NCBI GenBank assembly: GCA_029260375.1
Contig: JAJDDI010000002.1
Coordinates: 1-46,588, forward strand
DNA from: Phycisphaerales bacterium
GTDB lineage: Bacteria; Planctomycetota; Phycisphaerae; Phycisphaerales; UBA1924
Length of the DNA stretch: 46,588 nt
Direction: 5' to 3'
Position numbers and translations under genes: made by a program. Shown here piece by piece: positions 14,159 through 22,104 of the stretch (position 1 is its first letter; the number at the start of each line of letters is the position of its first letter). The notes beneath the pieces were generated by a model. It was not told the origin of the DNA and did not search any database. It worked only from the letters and a program-made list of their open reading frames with translations.

Positions 14159-15300
14159 GCCAGGACACGGCGGATCAGCACGGGGACGGTCCAGAGGGCG
14201 ATGCACGCCCGTCCGGGCGGCGTGTGCTGATGGGGGCGGTGCAGATCGCGGGGTTCCTGGGCGGGATCGGGCTGCTGGTCTGGGTGGTGATGGCGGCGCT
14301 GAGCCCGGAGAACCGGGAGCTGCTCACAAGGCTGGGGGACGCGACGCCCGGGCAGGTGGGGCTGCTGCTGCTGTGCTCGGTCGCGACGCTGGTGCTCAAC
14401 GGGAGTATTTTCTGGGTGACGCTGCTGCCCGAGAAGCGCATCGGGCACACGGACATCCAGGCGACCAACGCGATCGCGACGCTGCTGAGCTACCTGCCGT
14501 TCAAGCTGGGGCTGATCTTCCGGATCGTGGTGCACAACAAGCGCGACGGCGTTCCCCTGCTGACGATCGGGGCGTGGTACCTGGCTATCAGCGCCCTGAT
14601 CATGACCAATCTGGGGCCGCCGGTCGTCGCCAGCCTGTGGCGGGGCGGCGTCGATGTGCTCTGGTGGATCACCGCGTTTGGTGGCGCCGCGCTCGTCACG
14701 GGCACGATGGTGCTCGTGTGCATCCCTCTCAGCGGCGAGACGGGCATGGCTCGGATACACCGCTGGCTCGATCCGATCCCGCTCAAGCCGCTGCACACGT
14801 TCATGCGCACCGAGTCCTTTGCGCGCCTGCACGCGGGGTTTGGGATGCTGGCGCACCCGTGGGCGACGACATGGGCGACGGTGATGCGTCTGGCGGACAT
14901 CGGGGCGCAGACGGCCCGGTTCGTGATCGCCGCGCAGATCCTGGGCATCGACCTGGGCTGGGAGTCGGCCACGCTCATCGCGACGACGTACTTCATGATC
15001 GGGATGGTCAGCCCCTTTGGCATGATCGGCACGCGCGAGGGCGGGACACTCGGGCTGCAGACCCTGCTGGGCATCGAGCTGGTGGCCCAGTCCGAGGGCG
15101 ACCCGCTGGCGCTGATCGTGCTGTTCGTCTCGGCGACGGAGTCGATCGTGTACTTCGCGGGCGCGGGGCTGGGGGTGATCTGGCTGCGGGCCGACAGGCT
15201 GCTGATCCGACGCGCGGGCGATTCGGGGGAGGGATCGAACGTATCATCGCCCGATGCGGATCGCCCTGGCCCCACTGAACCCGACCGTCGGCGCCCTTGA
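14155..15300 (+). CDS. Flippase-like membrane protein (LPG synthase TM/UPF0104-like)
   Basis: A 381-residue inner-membrane protein with about eight helices. The segment YFMIGMVSPFGMIGTREGG matches the conserved loop of the AglD/MprF-type membrane domain (UPF0104). Such proteins move or modify lipid-linked molecules. The N-terminal ~25 residues are polar and cytoplasmic. It starts inside the stop codon of the GT-C-like gene (ATGA, 14155-14158), supporting a joint role in a cell-surface glycan or lipid pathway. Its last 16 codons overlap the start of nadE by 47 nt in another frame. Confidence 0.7.
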   Translation: MSQDTADQHGDGPEGDARPSGRRVLMGAVQIAGFLGGIGLLVWVVMAALSPENRELLTRLGDATPGQVGLLLLCSVATLVLNGSIFWVTLLPEKRIGHTDIQATNAIATLLSYLPFKLGLIFRIVVHNKRDGVPLLTIGAWYLAISALIMTNLGPPVVASLWRGGVDVLWWITAFGGAALVTGTMVLVCIPLSGETGMARIHRWLDPIPLKPLHTFMRTESFARLHAGFGMLAHPWATTWATVMRLADIGAQTARFVIAAQILGIDLGWESATLIATTYFMIGMVSPFGMIGTREGGTLGLQTLLGIELVAQSEGDPLALIVLFVSATESIVYFAGAGLGVIWLRADRLLIRRAGDSGEGSNVSSPDADRPGPTEPDRRRP

Positions 15301-16969
15301 GCACAACGCGTCGCTCGTCGCCAACGCCATCGGGCGGGCGAAGGCCTCCGATTGCGACGTGCTCGTCACGCCCGAGCTGGCGCTCTCGGGCTACCCGCCC
15401 AAGGACCTGCTGTACCGGCCGAGCTTTGTTGACGCCTGCGCCGCGGCGGCCAAGCGGATCGGTGAGCACCACACCGACGGGATCACGCTGGTCCTGGGCA
15501 CACCCCTGCCCACGGACCCGACCGACCCGGACTCGGGCGTGGCCAACAGCCTGGTCGTGTACCGCGACGGGCAGCTCGTGGACTATTACGACAAACGCCT
15601 GCTCCCGACCTACGACGTGTTCGACGAGGACCGGTACTTCACGCCCGGCAGGCGGGCGGTTGTCATCGAGGCCAAGGGCAAGCGGATCGGGCTGGCGATC
15701 TGTGAGGATCTCTGGCGCGGCGAGGACGCGGGCTTCGCCTGGCGCTACCGCACGAGCCAGGACCCGGTCGCGGCGCTCGAACAGCTTGGCGTGGACGTGC
15801 TGATCAGCCCCTCGGCCAGCCCGTTCACGCTGGGCAAGGGCAAACGCCACCACGAGCTGGTCTCGCGCCACGCCAAACGCCTGGGCGCGCACGTGCTGAG
15901 CGTCAACCAGCTCGGGGGCGACGACGACCTGGTCTTCGATGGGCACACCTTGATTTATTCGCCCGACGGCGCCCTGCGCCGCGCGGGCGGGCTGTTCGGG
16001 GAGGGCCTGCGCGACGGGCTGCTGATCTGCGACTTTGAACGCCCCACGCCCGACGAGGCGGACGATCCGGTGGTCGCCCTCGACGACGAGGAGCTGCTCT
16101 ACCGGGCGCTGGTGCTGGGCGTGAAGGACTACCTGCGCAAGACCGGGTTTGAGCGCGCGCTGGTGGCGCTCTCGGGCGGGATCGACTCGGCGCTGACGGC
16201 CGTCCTCGCGTGCGCGGCGATCGGGAGCGAGCGCGTCACCGGCGTCAGCCTGCCCGGGATGTACTCGTCGGACCACTCGATGGTGGACGCGACGGAGCTG
16301 GCGTCGAACCTGGGCATGCCCTGCATGAGCGTGCCGATCCGCGAGGGGGAGAACGCGCTGGCGGGGATGCTCAACCCGGCGCTGGTCGAGCTGGGGCAGA
16401 AGCCGCTGGGCGAGGAGCTGCCCGATGTGGCCCAGGAGAACCTGCAGAGCCGCGTGCGGGGCGTGGTGATGATGGCGCTGTCCAACAGAACCGGCGCGAT
16501 CCTGCTGACCACGGGCAACAAGAGCGAGCTGGCGGTGGGGTACTGCACGCTGTACGGCGACATGAACGGCGGGCTGGCCGTGCTCAGCGACGTGCCCAAG
16601 ACCTTGGTTTTCAGGCTGTCACGCTGGATCAACGAGCACGCCGAGCGCCTCGGCTTCGAGACGCCGCCGATCCCGCAGCGGACGATCGACAAGCCCCCCA
16701 GCGCCGAGCTGCGCCCGGACCAGAAGGACACGGACTCGCTGCCCGAGTACCACATCCTGGACGAGATCATCGAGCGCCACGTCGAGGGGCGCCAGAGCGC
16801 GGCGGCGATCATCGAGGCGACCGGGATCGACGCGGCGGTGGTGCAGCGCATCGCGCGACTGATCCGGCTCAACGAGTACAAGCGCCAGCAGCTGGCGATC
16901 GGGATCAAGGTCACGGGCGTGGCGTTCGGGGCGGGGCGGCGGATGCCGATTGCGCAGGGGTGGGCGTGA
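15254..16969 (+). CDS. nadE: Glutamine-dependent NAD(+) synthetase
   Basis: A 571-residue cytosolic enzyme that amidates deamido-NAD to NAD using glutamine. The N-terminal glutaminase (nitrilase) domain has the triad Glu41 (VTPELALSGY), Lys114 (YYDKRLLP) and Cys150 (LAICEDLW). The C-terminal synthetase domain has the ATP pyrophosphatase loop ALSGGIDSALT, LLTTGNKSELAVGYCTLYGD and PQRTIDKPPSAEL. Length is typical for the two-domain form. The start MRIALAPLNPTVG is canonical for the family, although it lies 47 nt inside the previous gene. Confidence 0.96.
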   Translation: MRIALAPLNPTVGALEHNASLVANAIGRAKASDCDVLVTPELALSGYPPKDLLYRPSFVDACAAAAKRIGEHHTDGITLVLGTPLPTDPTDPDSGVANSLVVYRDGQLVDYYDKRLLPTYDVFDEDRYFTPGRRAVVIEAKGKRIGLAICEDLWRGEDAGFAWRYRTSQDPVAALEQLGVDVLISPSASPFTLGKGKRHHELVSRHAKRLGAHVLSVNQLGGDDDLVFDGHTLIYSPDGALRRAGGLFGEGLRDGLLICDFERPTPDEADDPVVALDDEELLYRALVLGVKDYLRKTGFERALVALSGGIDSALTAVLACAAIGSERVTGVSLPGMYSSDHSMVDATELASNLGMPCMSVPIREGENALAGMLNPALVELGQKPLGEELPDVAQENLQSRVRGVVMMALSNRTGAILLTTGNKSELAVGYCTLYGDMNGGLAVLSDVPKTLVFRLSRWINEHAERLGFETPPIPQRTIDKPPSAELRPDQKDTDSLPEYHILDEIIERHVEGRQSAAAIIEATGIDAAVVQRIARLIRLNEYKRQQLAIGIKVTGVAFGAGRRMPIAQGWA

Positions 16970-17050
16970 TTCAACGCCAAGGGCTGGGAGAGCCGCTTGA
17001 GGAGTTCATGAACCGAGCCACGCCTGAGCCCATTCCGATTTCCTGAAACA

Positions 17051-17077
17051 TTGAACCGCAGTACAGCCTGGTACACT
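17051..17077 (+). promoter_or_regulatory. Putative merR promoter
   Basis: TTGAAC at 17051-17056 and TACACT at 17072-17077, 15 nt apart, with only 5 nt between the -10 box and the GTG start. The spacer holds GTACAGCCTGGTAC, a small dyad that could be an autoregulatory site. No ribosome site is seen, so the message is probably leaderless. Confidence 0.45.
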
Positions 17078-17082
17078 CCGGT

Positions 17083-17523
17083 GTGATCCAGCACCAGACC
17101 ATCGGCCAGCTTGCGCGGGACGCGGGGGTGCCCGTGTCCACGATCCGGTACTACGAACGCCGGGGCTTGCTGGCGCCTTCCGGGCGGAGCTGCGGCAACT
17201 ACCGCGTCTACGGCCCGGACGAGGTCGAGCGCCTCGCGTTCATCCGGGCGGCGCAGACCGCCGGGTTCAAGCTGTCGGATATCGAGGCGCTTTTGCGCCT
17301 CCAGGACGAGCGGACGCCGGCGTGCGCCGAGGTTCAGCAACTCCTGATCGCCCGCCTCAGCGAGGCGGATGAGCAGCTCCGCCAGCTTCACGGACTGCGC
17401 AAGACGCTCGGACGCTGGATGGACACCTGCAAGGAGGCCGAGCGTGGTGGACGCTGCGCTGTGATCGAGGGCCTGACGGGGAAAGCGATCAAAAAAACCG
17501 GAAAGCCTCGGAAAGGGGCTTGA
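17083..17523 (+). CDS. MerR-family metal-type regulator
   Basis: A 146-residue regulator with the MerR helix-turn-helix (IGQLARDAGVPVSTIRYYER, then GLL and NYRVYGPDEVERL), a long dimerisation helix and a metal-binding C-terminus. Three cysteines, Cys81, Cys116 and Cys125, have spacings of 35 and 9, the same as the mercury ligands of MerR (82, 117, 126) and shared by ZntR-like sensors. The metal cannot be named from this alone. The stop codon overlaps the -35 box of a MerR-type promoter that drives the cysteine-rich exported protein downstream, which is the expected regulator-target order. Confidence 0.88.
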   Translation: MIQHQTIGQLARDAGVPVSTIRYYERRGLLAPSGRSCGNYRVYGPDEVERLAFIRAAQTAGFKLSDIEALLRLQDERTPACAEVQQLLIARLSEADEQLRQLHGLRKTLGRWMDTCKEAERGGRCAVIEGLTGKAIKKTGKPRKGA

Positions 17524-17551
17524 CCTTGCACCGCGGTGCAGAGCCGATACT
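17520..17551 (+). promoter_or_regulatory. MerR-type long-spacer promoter with operator dyad
   Basis: TTGACC (-35, 17520-17525) and GATACT (-10, 17546-17551) are separated by 20 bp. MerR-family activators act on promoters with 19-20 bp spacers by underwinding the DNA. The spacer contains a perfect 14-bp palindrome TGCACCGCGGTGCA (17527-17540). The -35 box overlaps the merR stop codon. The downstream leader is about 60 nt. Confidence 0.75.
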
Positions 17552-17616
17552 GCATCAATCGAAGCTGCGGGAGTCCGAAGGCGCTCGCGGATCTGGAGTC
17601 TTGCAAGGAGCCGACA

Positions 17617-17982
17617 ATGCTGAAGAAGTTCATGTTGATCGCTGCCGTTCCCGCGTCGCTGAGTGTTGTCGCGCTCGCGATGAGCGGCGCAGGCAAGCGG
17701 GTCGAGCGGGAGGACTGCCCCGGGCAGATCACCTGCCCGCTCACGGGCGAGCTGGTGTGCGAGGATCAATGCTCGGCAGCCGCGACCGATCAGGCGACGC
17801 AGCCCGCCGCGGCCCTGCCCACCGACCCCGCCCGCGCCGACTGCCCGGGGCTCATCACCTGCCCGCTCACGGGCGAACTCATCTGCGAGGACGAGTGCCG
17901 AGCGAACGCGGCGGCGAGGGACGAAGCAAAGCCCGACGCTGCGCTGACCGCCGTTCCGAGCTGCTGCCAAAGCGATGGCTGA
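17617..17982 (+). CDS. Small exported protein with two CX5CX7CX3C motifs
   Basis: A 121-residue protein of unknown function. Residues 1-24 (MLKK, then a hydrophobic run ending SGAG) look like a signal peptide or anchor. Two near-identical 20-residue motifs follow, D-C-P-G-x-I-T-C-P-L-T-G-E-L-x-C-E-D-x-C, with cysteines at 34, 40, 48, 52 and at 76, 82, 90, 94, joined by an Ala/Pro-rich linker. The tail ends SCCQSDG (Cys116, Cys117). Ten cysteines and control by a MerR-type promoter suggest extracytoplasmic metal binding; disulfide knots are an alternative. AAGGAG lies 7 nt before the ATG. I do not recognise a named family. Confidence 0.8.
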   Translation: MLKKFMLIAAVPASLSVVALAMSGAGKRVEREDCPGQITCPLTGELVCEDQCSAAATDQATQPAAALPTDPARADCPGLITCPLTGELICEDECRANAAARDEAKPDAALTAVPSCCQSDG

Positions 17983-18110
17983 ACACCCGAGGCTCAGTCA
18001 GCTCGGTTCAGGGTGGCGTGCAGACGGCGTCAGCCTTCTGCGCGGGCGCTCACGTGGGCAAACACAGGATCGTGGAGAAGCCGAGGCGGCGTCTCCACGG
18101 CGCCCGGCAC

Positions 18111-18722
18111 TCAGGGTGATGGTGATTCCGTGATGGTCTCGATGAACATGTCGAGTTCGTTCATGTAGGAATATGCGTGCCCACCATAGCCGAGCGACAC
18201 ACGACTCTCTGAGTATCCATCGGGCTCTGCGCTGTACCTGAGCTGTTCGCAGCCGTGAAGGCGCCAGATATCTCTCGGGGTCAGGCCCGTTGTGTCCTCT
18301 GTTGGGATCGCAAACCCGCTCAGAACCAGCAACTCGCTGAGCGGCGCCTGCTCATACTTCCCCAATGACCCTCGACGCCGTTGGCACGTTCCACACCAGT
18401 TCCAATACCGCGGCTCTGCGATCATCATCGCGTGACTTGCACCCACCATGCGATCGACAACGACACCCTGTGCGACCACAATCTGGAGAACTACGTCGTA
18501 CTCTTCCTGGGAGACGTGTGGGCTGCGTTGGACGCCTGCCGGACGGAGTTCACGACCATCAGCCAGCATAAGCACACCCTGCTCGACCGAGGCGACACGA
18601 ATCGGATCGAGCAGCGGCTGCTCTCGCTTCCATGTGGCTGGACGCTGTACATAGACAATCGCACCGACCACGACAGCGAGCAGCACGACGGGGACGAGAT
18701 AGGTCAGAATGCAGCTACGCAT
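18111..18722 (-). CDS. Membrane-anchored protein, unknown function
   Basis: A 203-residue protein with one N-terminal membrane helix (LTYLVPVVLLAVVVGAIVYV) and an extracytoplasmic domain. The phrase VLMLADGRELRPAGVQ recalls the first strand pair of nuclease-type OB folds (SNase-like), but the catalytic Arg/Asp/Glu set is not evident; CGTC at about residues 110-113 could be a redox or metal pair. Codon use and GC content are lower than in the neighbouring housekeeping genes, consistent with acquired or weakly constrained DNA. No partner is obvious. Confidence 0.55.
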   Translation of the reverse strand: MRSCILTYLVPVVLLAVVVGAIVYVQRPATWKREQPLLDPIRVASVEQGVLMLADGRELRPAGVQRSPHVSQEEYDVVLQIVVAQGVVVDRMVGASHAMMIAEPRYWNWCGTCQRRRGSLGKYEQAPLSELLVLSGFAIPTEDTTGLTPRDIWRLHGCEQLRYSAEPDGYSESRVSLGYGGHAYSYMNELDMFIETITESPSP

Positions 18723-18770
18723 CTGGATTCCAATACGACTGTGGCTGGAGTGTGTTCCCCCGCTCAGTGA

Positions 18771-19304
18771 TCAGGACCACTCCCCGGCGTAGTCCGTCCT
18801 GTACTCGCCCGCATCTCGCACGCCCAGCTCGAACAGACGCTTGCTGATCTGGCGCAGATGCAGGGCGTCGTGCACGCCCCACGCGGCCAGCAGATCGCCC
18901 GCGCGGAGCGGGCCGGCCTGGGGGTGCTGGTAGGTGTTGCTCCAGTCGGGCGATCGGAGCGATCTTGCCCAGGCGACGCGCCCGGCCCGCCGAGCAGTGA
19001 ACAGGTCGAGCTGGGCCTGGAGGTCTTGCTCGCGGTAGGCGTGCAGCGTCGTCCAGCCCTCGGGGTCGATGGGGTTCCACGGGGCGGCGGGATCATTGAG
19101 TGTGGACTCGATTCGTTGGGGGAAGTCGAGCAGCTCCTCGTCGGCCAGGTGGCAGACGATTTCGAGGATGGACCAGGATGCGTGGTCAGCGCGGTAGAGC
19201 GCGTCCTCGGGGCTGAGCCCGGCGCAGGCCGCAGAGAGGGCCGCGGGGAAGCGCTGCAGGCGGTCGATGATGGCGACTGTTTTCATAACGTTCTTCGAGC
19301 CCAT
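18771..19304 (-). CDS. DinB-like protein
   Basis: A 177-residue four-helix protein of the DinB/YfiT type. Visible features are HASWSILEIVCHLADEE (metal-ligand His in the HLxxxE position) and GVHDALHLRQI, with the HxxxH pair that completes the three-His metal site. Members include thiol transferases and other metal-dependent enzymes; the substrate here is unknown. A second in-frame ATG 18 nt downstream (19286) is an equally possible start, as neither has a strong ribosome site. It begins 6 nt after the end of the Mrr-type nuclease gene on the same strand and may be co-transcribed with it. Confidence 0.75.
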   Translation of the reverse strand: MGSKNVMKTVAIIDRLQRFPAALSAACAGLSPEDALYRADHASWSILEIVCHLADEELLDFPQRIESTLNDPAAPWNPIDPEGWTTLHAYREQDLQAQLDLFTARRAGRVAWARSLRSPDWSNTYQHPQAGPLRAGDLLAAWGVHDALHLRQISKRLFELGVRDAGEYRTDYAGEWS

Positions 19305-19310
19305 GCGGCG

Positions 19311-20933
19311 CTATCTCGTCTCATTTGCACGACGAGCCTCACGGGCTTCCGCGAGGTCGATGTACGCCTTGCGGCCGTGGCGGTCGAGCAGATGTAGGAG
19401 GTTCGCCCCGGAGAGAAGCGAAATCGGTTTATCCCTGGCAAACTCATGAGCGTCCGGGCCGTAGTCGGATGTAGTCACGAGGATGCCCTTGATCGCGCCC
19501 TCATTCACGACTGTTCCGTATAAGTCGCGGACTGCGGCGACACCGACAGTGTTGGTATAGCGTTTGGCCTGAATGACGATCTTTCCGCCCCGGATGGGGT
19601 CCGGATCGAACGCGATGGCGTCCACGCCGCCGTCTCGGCTGGCCTGCGTGACCCTCACCTCTCCCCCACCCGTCGCAAACTCGCACTCGAATATCTCGCG
19701 GACGAGATGCTCGAAATCCTCCCAGTCGACAGCGGCGAGATTCGTACCTTCGCGAACCTCACCAAGCACGGCACGGGCGTCGATGAAGCGATCGTCCTCA
19801 CGCGAGACCTGCATGAGCGGGGCGACGGGCGTGATCGAGGCGAGCTGAGCGGCGGCGACACCCTTGAGCCGCTTGAAGCATGATTTGGGATCGATCTGAG
19901 CGAGGTTGATCGCCAGGAACTCTTCCTTCGTCGTTTGGAGAGATAGAATACAGGAGTTGGTCTCCTTCCCCACGGCGGGATCGAGGGTGCGTACCCAGCC
20001 GTTGAAGACGACGGCATCGAGCCCCCCGACTGCGTCCGCCTCAAAGAGTTCGTGGACCGTACGGAGTGCGATCTGATACATGGTCGAGTTGAACAAATCA
20101 CGTCTGACCTTATCACTGAGTTCGGACTCAACGAAATCTGAGCGGGACTGGACGTATCGGACCGACTTGATGCGCGGCATTAGATTGGGTGGGGGCAGCC
20201 CGTAATCAACAACGACGGTTCTCGATCCCGAGAGATAGTCGAGTTCAAACTCTTGCGGGAACTCATCTGGGTACGACGAACGAGTGAGAACCAACTCGCA
20301 ATAATCTGCAATCGCGTCTGGATCGCCGGCCAAGTACCGGTCGCGTTGGGCGTCGATCTTCGCGGCGCACTCGGCCTGGCGGGCGAGATACGCGTCGCGC
20401 TCGCGCGTCCATTGTTCGTGCAACGCGGCGATGCGAAGTTCCTCGGCCTGCCAGGCCGCAGCCTGCTTCTTGTACCGCACCGCGGCGTCGCGAACCCGTT
20501 TAGCGTGCACTGATGAAATGATAAAGGACCAAAACGTGCGCGAGACATGAAACACGGGATCGTCACGCCGAGGAGCTCGCCCCAGGAGCCTGGGCTCTTC
20601 GGGCAAAAAGGGCGCGGTGTCCTTGAGTGAATCCCAACAAACACGATCGTCAACCGACAACGTGTGTTCGAGGATGCCCGAGAGCACCGCTACTGCCGCC
20701 TCCGCCTCACGAGTCTGACACTCGGCCTCCGCGAGGTTGGCGACCTTGTCACGAGCCTGCTGCTCGCGTTCCCGACGGCGTTGGTCCAACTCGCAGCGCC
20801 GCGCCCACTGTTCATCCCACTGCGCCAGTTGGGCCTGGGCCTTTTGCTCAACGACATATCTATTCGTGCCACGGATCAGACGATACTTGTGAAGGCCGTC
20901 ATGCCGGACTTCGACGGAATATTGCAGCGACAT
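19311..20933 (-). CDS. Mrr-type restriction endonuclease-like protein
   Basis: A 540-residue protein. Residues ~402-520 form an Mrr_cat PD-(D/E)xK nuclease domain: VDWEDFEHLVREIFE, RDGGVDAI (Asp438), QAKRY (Gln455-Ala-Lys457), then KGILVTTSDYGPDAHEFA and the final ISLLSG(A)NLLHLL. Residues ~27-90 and ~145-200 are Glu/Arg/Gln-rich and probably coiled coil. The middle (205-400) is not recognised and may bind the target. Mrr-type nucleases often cut modified foreign DNA; a stand-alone defence role is inference. GC content is lower than in the flanks. Confidence 0.8.
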   Translation of the reverse strand: MSLQYSVEVRHDGLHKYRLIRGTNRYVVEQKAQAQLAQWDEQWARRCELDQRRREREQQARDKVANLAEAECQTREAEAAVAVLSGILEHTLSVDDRVCWDSLKDTAPFLPEEPRLLGRAPRRDDPVFHVSRTFWSFIISSVHAKRVRDAAVRYKKQAAAWQAEELRIAALHEQWTRERDAYLARQAECAAKIDAQRDRYLAGDPDAIADYCELVLTRSSYPDEFPQEFELDYLSGSRTVVVDYGLPPPNLMPRIKSVRYVQSRSDFVESELSDKVRRDLFNSTMYQIALRTVHELFEADAVGGLDAVVFNGWVRTLDPAVGKETNSCILSLQTTKEEFLAINLAQIDPKSCFKRLKGVAAAQLASITPVAPLMQVSREDDRFIDARAVLGEVREGTNLAAVDWEDFEHLVREIFECEFATGGGEVRVTQASRDGGVDAIAFDPDPIRGGKIVIQAKRYTNTVGVAAVRDLYGTVVNEGAIKGILVTTSDYGPDAHEFARDKPISLLSGANLLHLLDRHGRKAYIDLAEAREARRANETR

Positions 20934-21105
20934 GCGTCCCCCCCGCCCGACGTTCCTTCACGCGTATCGCACGCGGCAGGGCCCGAGCTCTTCCGTACAT
21001 CTACCAGACGCCCTGCTCGCGATCAAGCACCAGAGAGATCCGCATGTTCAAACCTCGCCACAATAGGACCAAGGACCGGTTTGATCTCTGAGTAGGCGGG
21101 AAGGC

Positions 21106-21822
21106 TCAGGAGCTGCCGGCACGCATCCGCTCGAGGCCCTCGGGGAAGGGGAAGTGCGGGAAGACCGCGGCGTTGCCCAGGGACCACATCTGCGGGCTGG
21201 GGTAGACATCACCCCGGAAGCCGGCGTTGTACATCGTGCTCAGGACCTTCTCGAAGCTGGGCTCGTCGCCCGCGTCGTTGACGAGGCGGTTGGAGCGGGC
21301 GCCGAGGAAGGAGACGGAGCAGACCGGGCGGCGGTCGGCGCGTCCCTGGAGCATCTTGTTGATGGTGGTAAAGCCTCGCGAGAGGTCCGAGAGGGTGAGG
21401 AAGTCGCGCCCCTTGGGCTTGAGCACGCCCAGGATGAGGACGGAGTCCAGGTCGTACTTGAGGATGTACGGCTCCTTGTCGTGGGCCGCGTGGACGGAGA
21501 CGGACTCCTGGAACATCTTGGCGAAGCTGGTGACGGATCGCTCGGACCACTGGCTGGTGGTGACGAGGTGGACGAGCTGGGCGATGATGCCGTGGGAGTT
21601 GTCGGTGTCGTTGACGCCGCAGATAACGGTGCGGTAGCGCCCGTCGAGCAGGTCGCGGAGCATGTCCTGGCCCCAGGGGATGCGGATGCGCTGGCCGGCC
21701 TGGATCTTGCCGGCGTCGCCCGGGAGCAGCGAGACGCGGTCCGGGAACATCTCAGAGGAGAGGAGGGCCTCGGCGTTGTCCTCGTAGAGGCGGACGTCGG
21801 CGGCGTGGCTGGTCTGGCTCAT
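21106..21822 (-). CDS. Conserved-looking protein of unknown function
   Basis: A 238-residue, probably cytosolic protein with balanced composition and no signal peptide or membrane helix. A stretch reading VICGVNDTDNSHGIIAQLVH and another, KYDLDSVLILGVLKPKGRDF, look structured and could be alternating strands and helices. GGAG precedes the ATG. The high third-position GC fits the host genome rather than the lower-GC patch beside it. I cannot place it in a family. Confidence 0.65.
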   Translation of the reverse strand: MSQTSHAADVRLYEDNAEALLSSEMFPDRVSLLPGDAGKIQAGQRIRIPWGQDMLRDLLDGRYRTVICGVNDTDNSHGIIAQLVHLVTTSQWSERSVTSFAKMFQESVSVHAAHDKEPYILKYDLDSVLILGVLKPKGRDFLTLSDLSRGFTTINKMLQGRADRRPVCSVSFLGARSNRLVNDAGDEPSFEKVLSTMYNAGFRGDVYPSPQMWSLGNAAVFPHFPFPEGLERMRAGSS

Positions 21823-21995
21823 GGCGTGCTCCTCGCTGGGGGTTCAACGCCATGATAGCAAGGGCCAGGACCGGCCCCGGCGTGTTCGGGCGGGATGAGA
21901 CTTCTCAGACCAGGTGTGATCGGGTATCTTCAGGCGGTTGCGGGCACGGGCGCCGTGGGGGCGTTCGGGTGGCCTGACTCGCGTGGTTTGTCGTT

Positions 21996-22104
21996 GGCGC
22001 CTGCTTTGGGGCGCCGGATCGACGATCACGCGGGTGGTCTCGGGGAAATAGCGTGGGGACGCGATGAACAATCAACGGCGGATGGGGCGCCTGCTTTGGG
22101 GCGC
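21996..22104 (+). repeat. 19-bp exact direct repeat around the FG-GAP gene 1 start
   Basis: GGCGCCTGCTTTGGGGCGC occurs at 21996-22014 and again at 22086-22104, exactly 90 bp apart. The second copy encodes part of the signal peptide (RLLWGA) of the protein starting at 22064; the first lies in the leader. Confidence 0.75.

Noticed and set aside
16965..17045. 26-codon open frame starting in the nadE stop (GTGA) and ending before merR
   Set aside because: Too short to judge, mixed codon bias and no recognisable product; it may simply be spacer.
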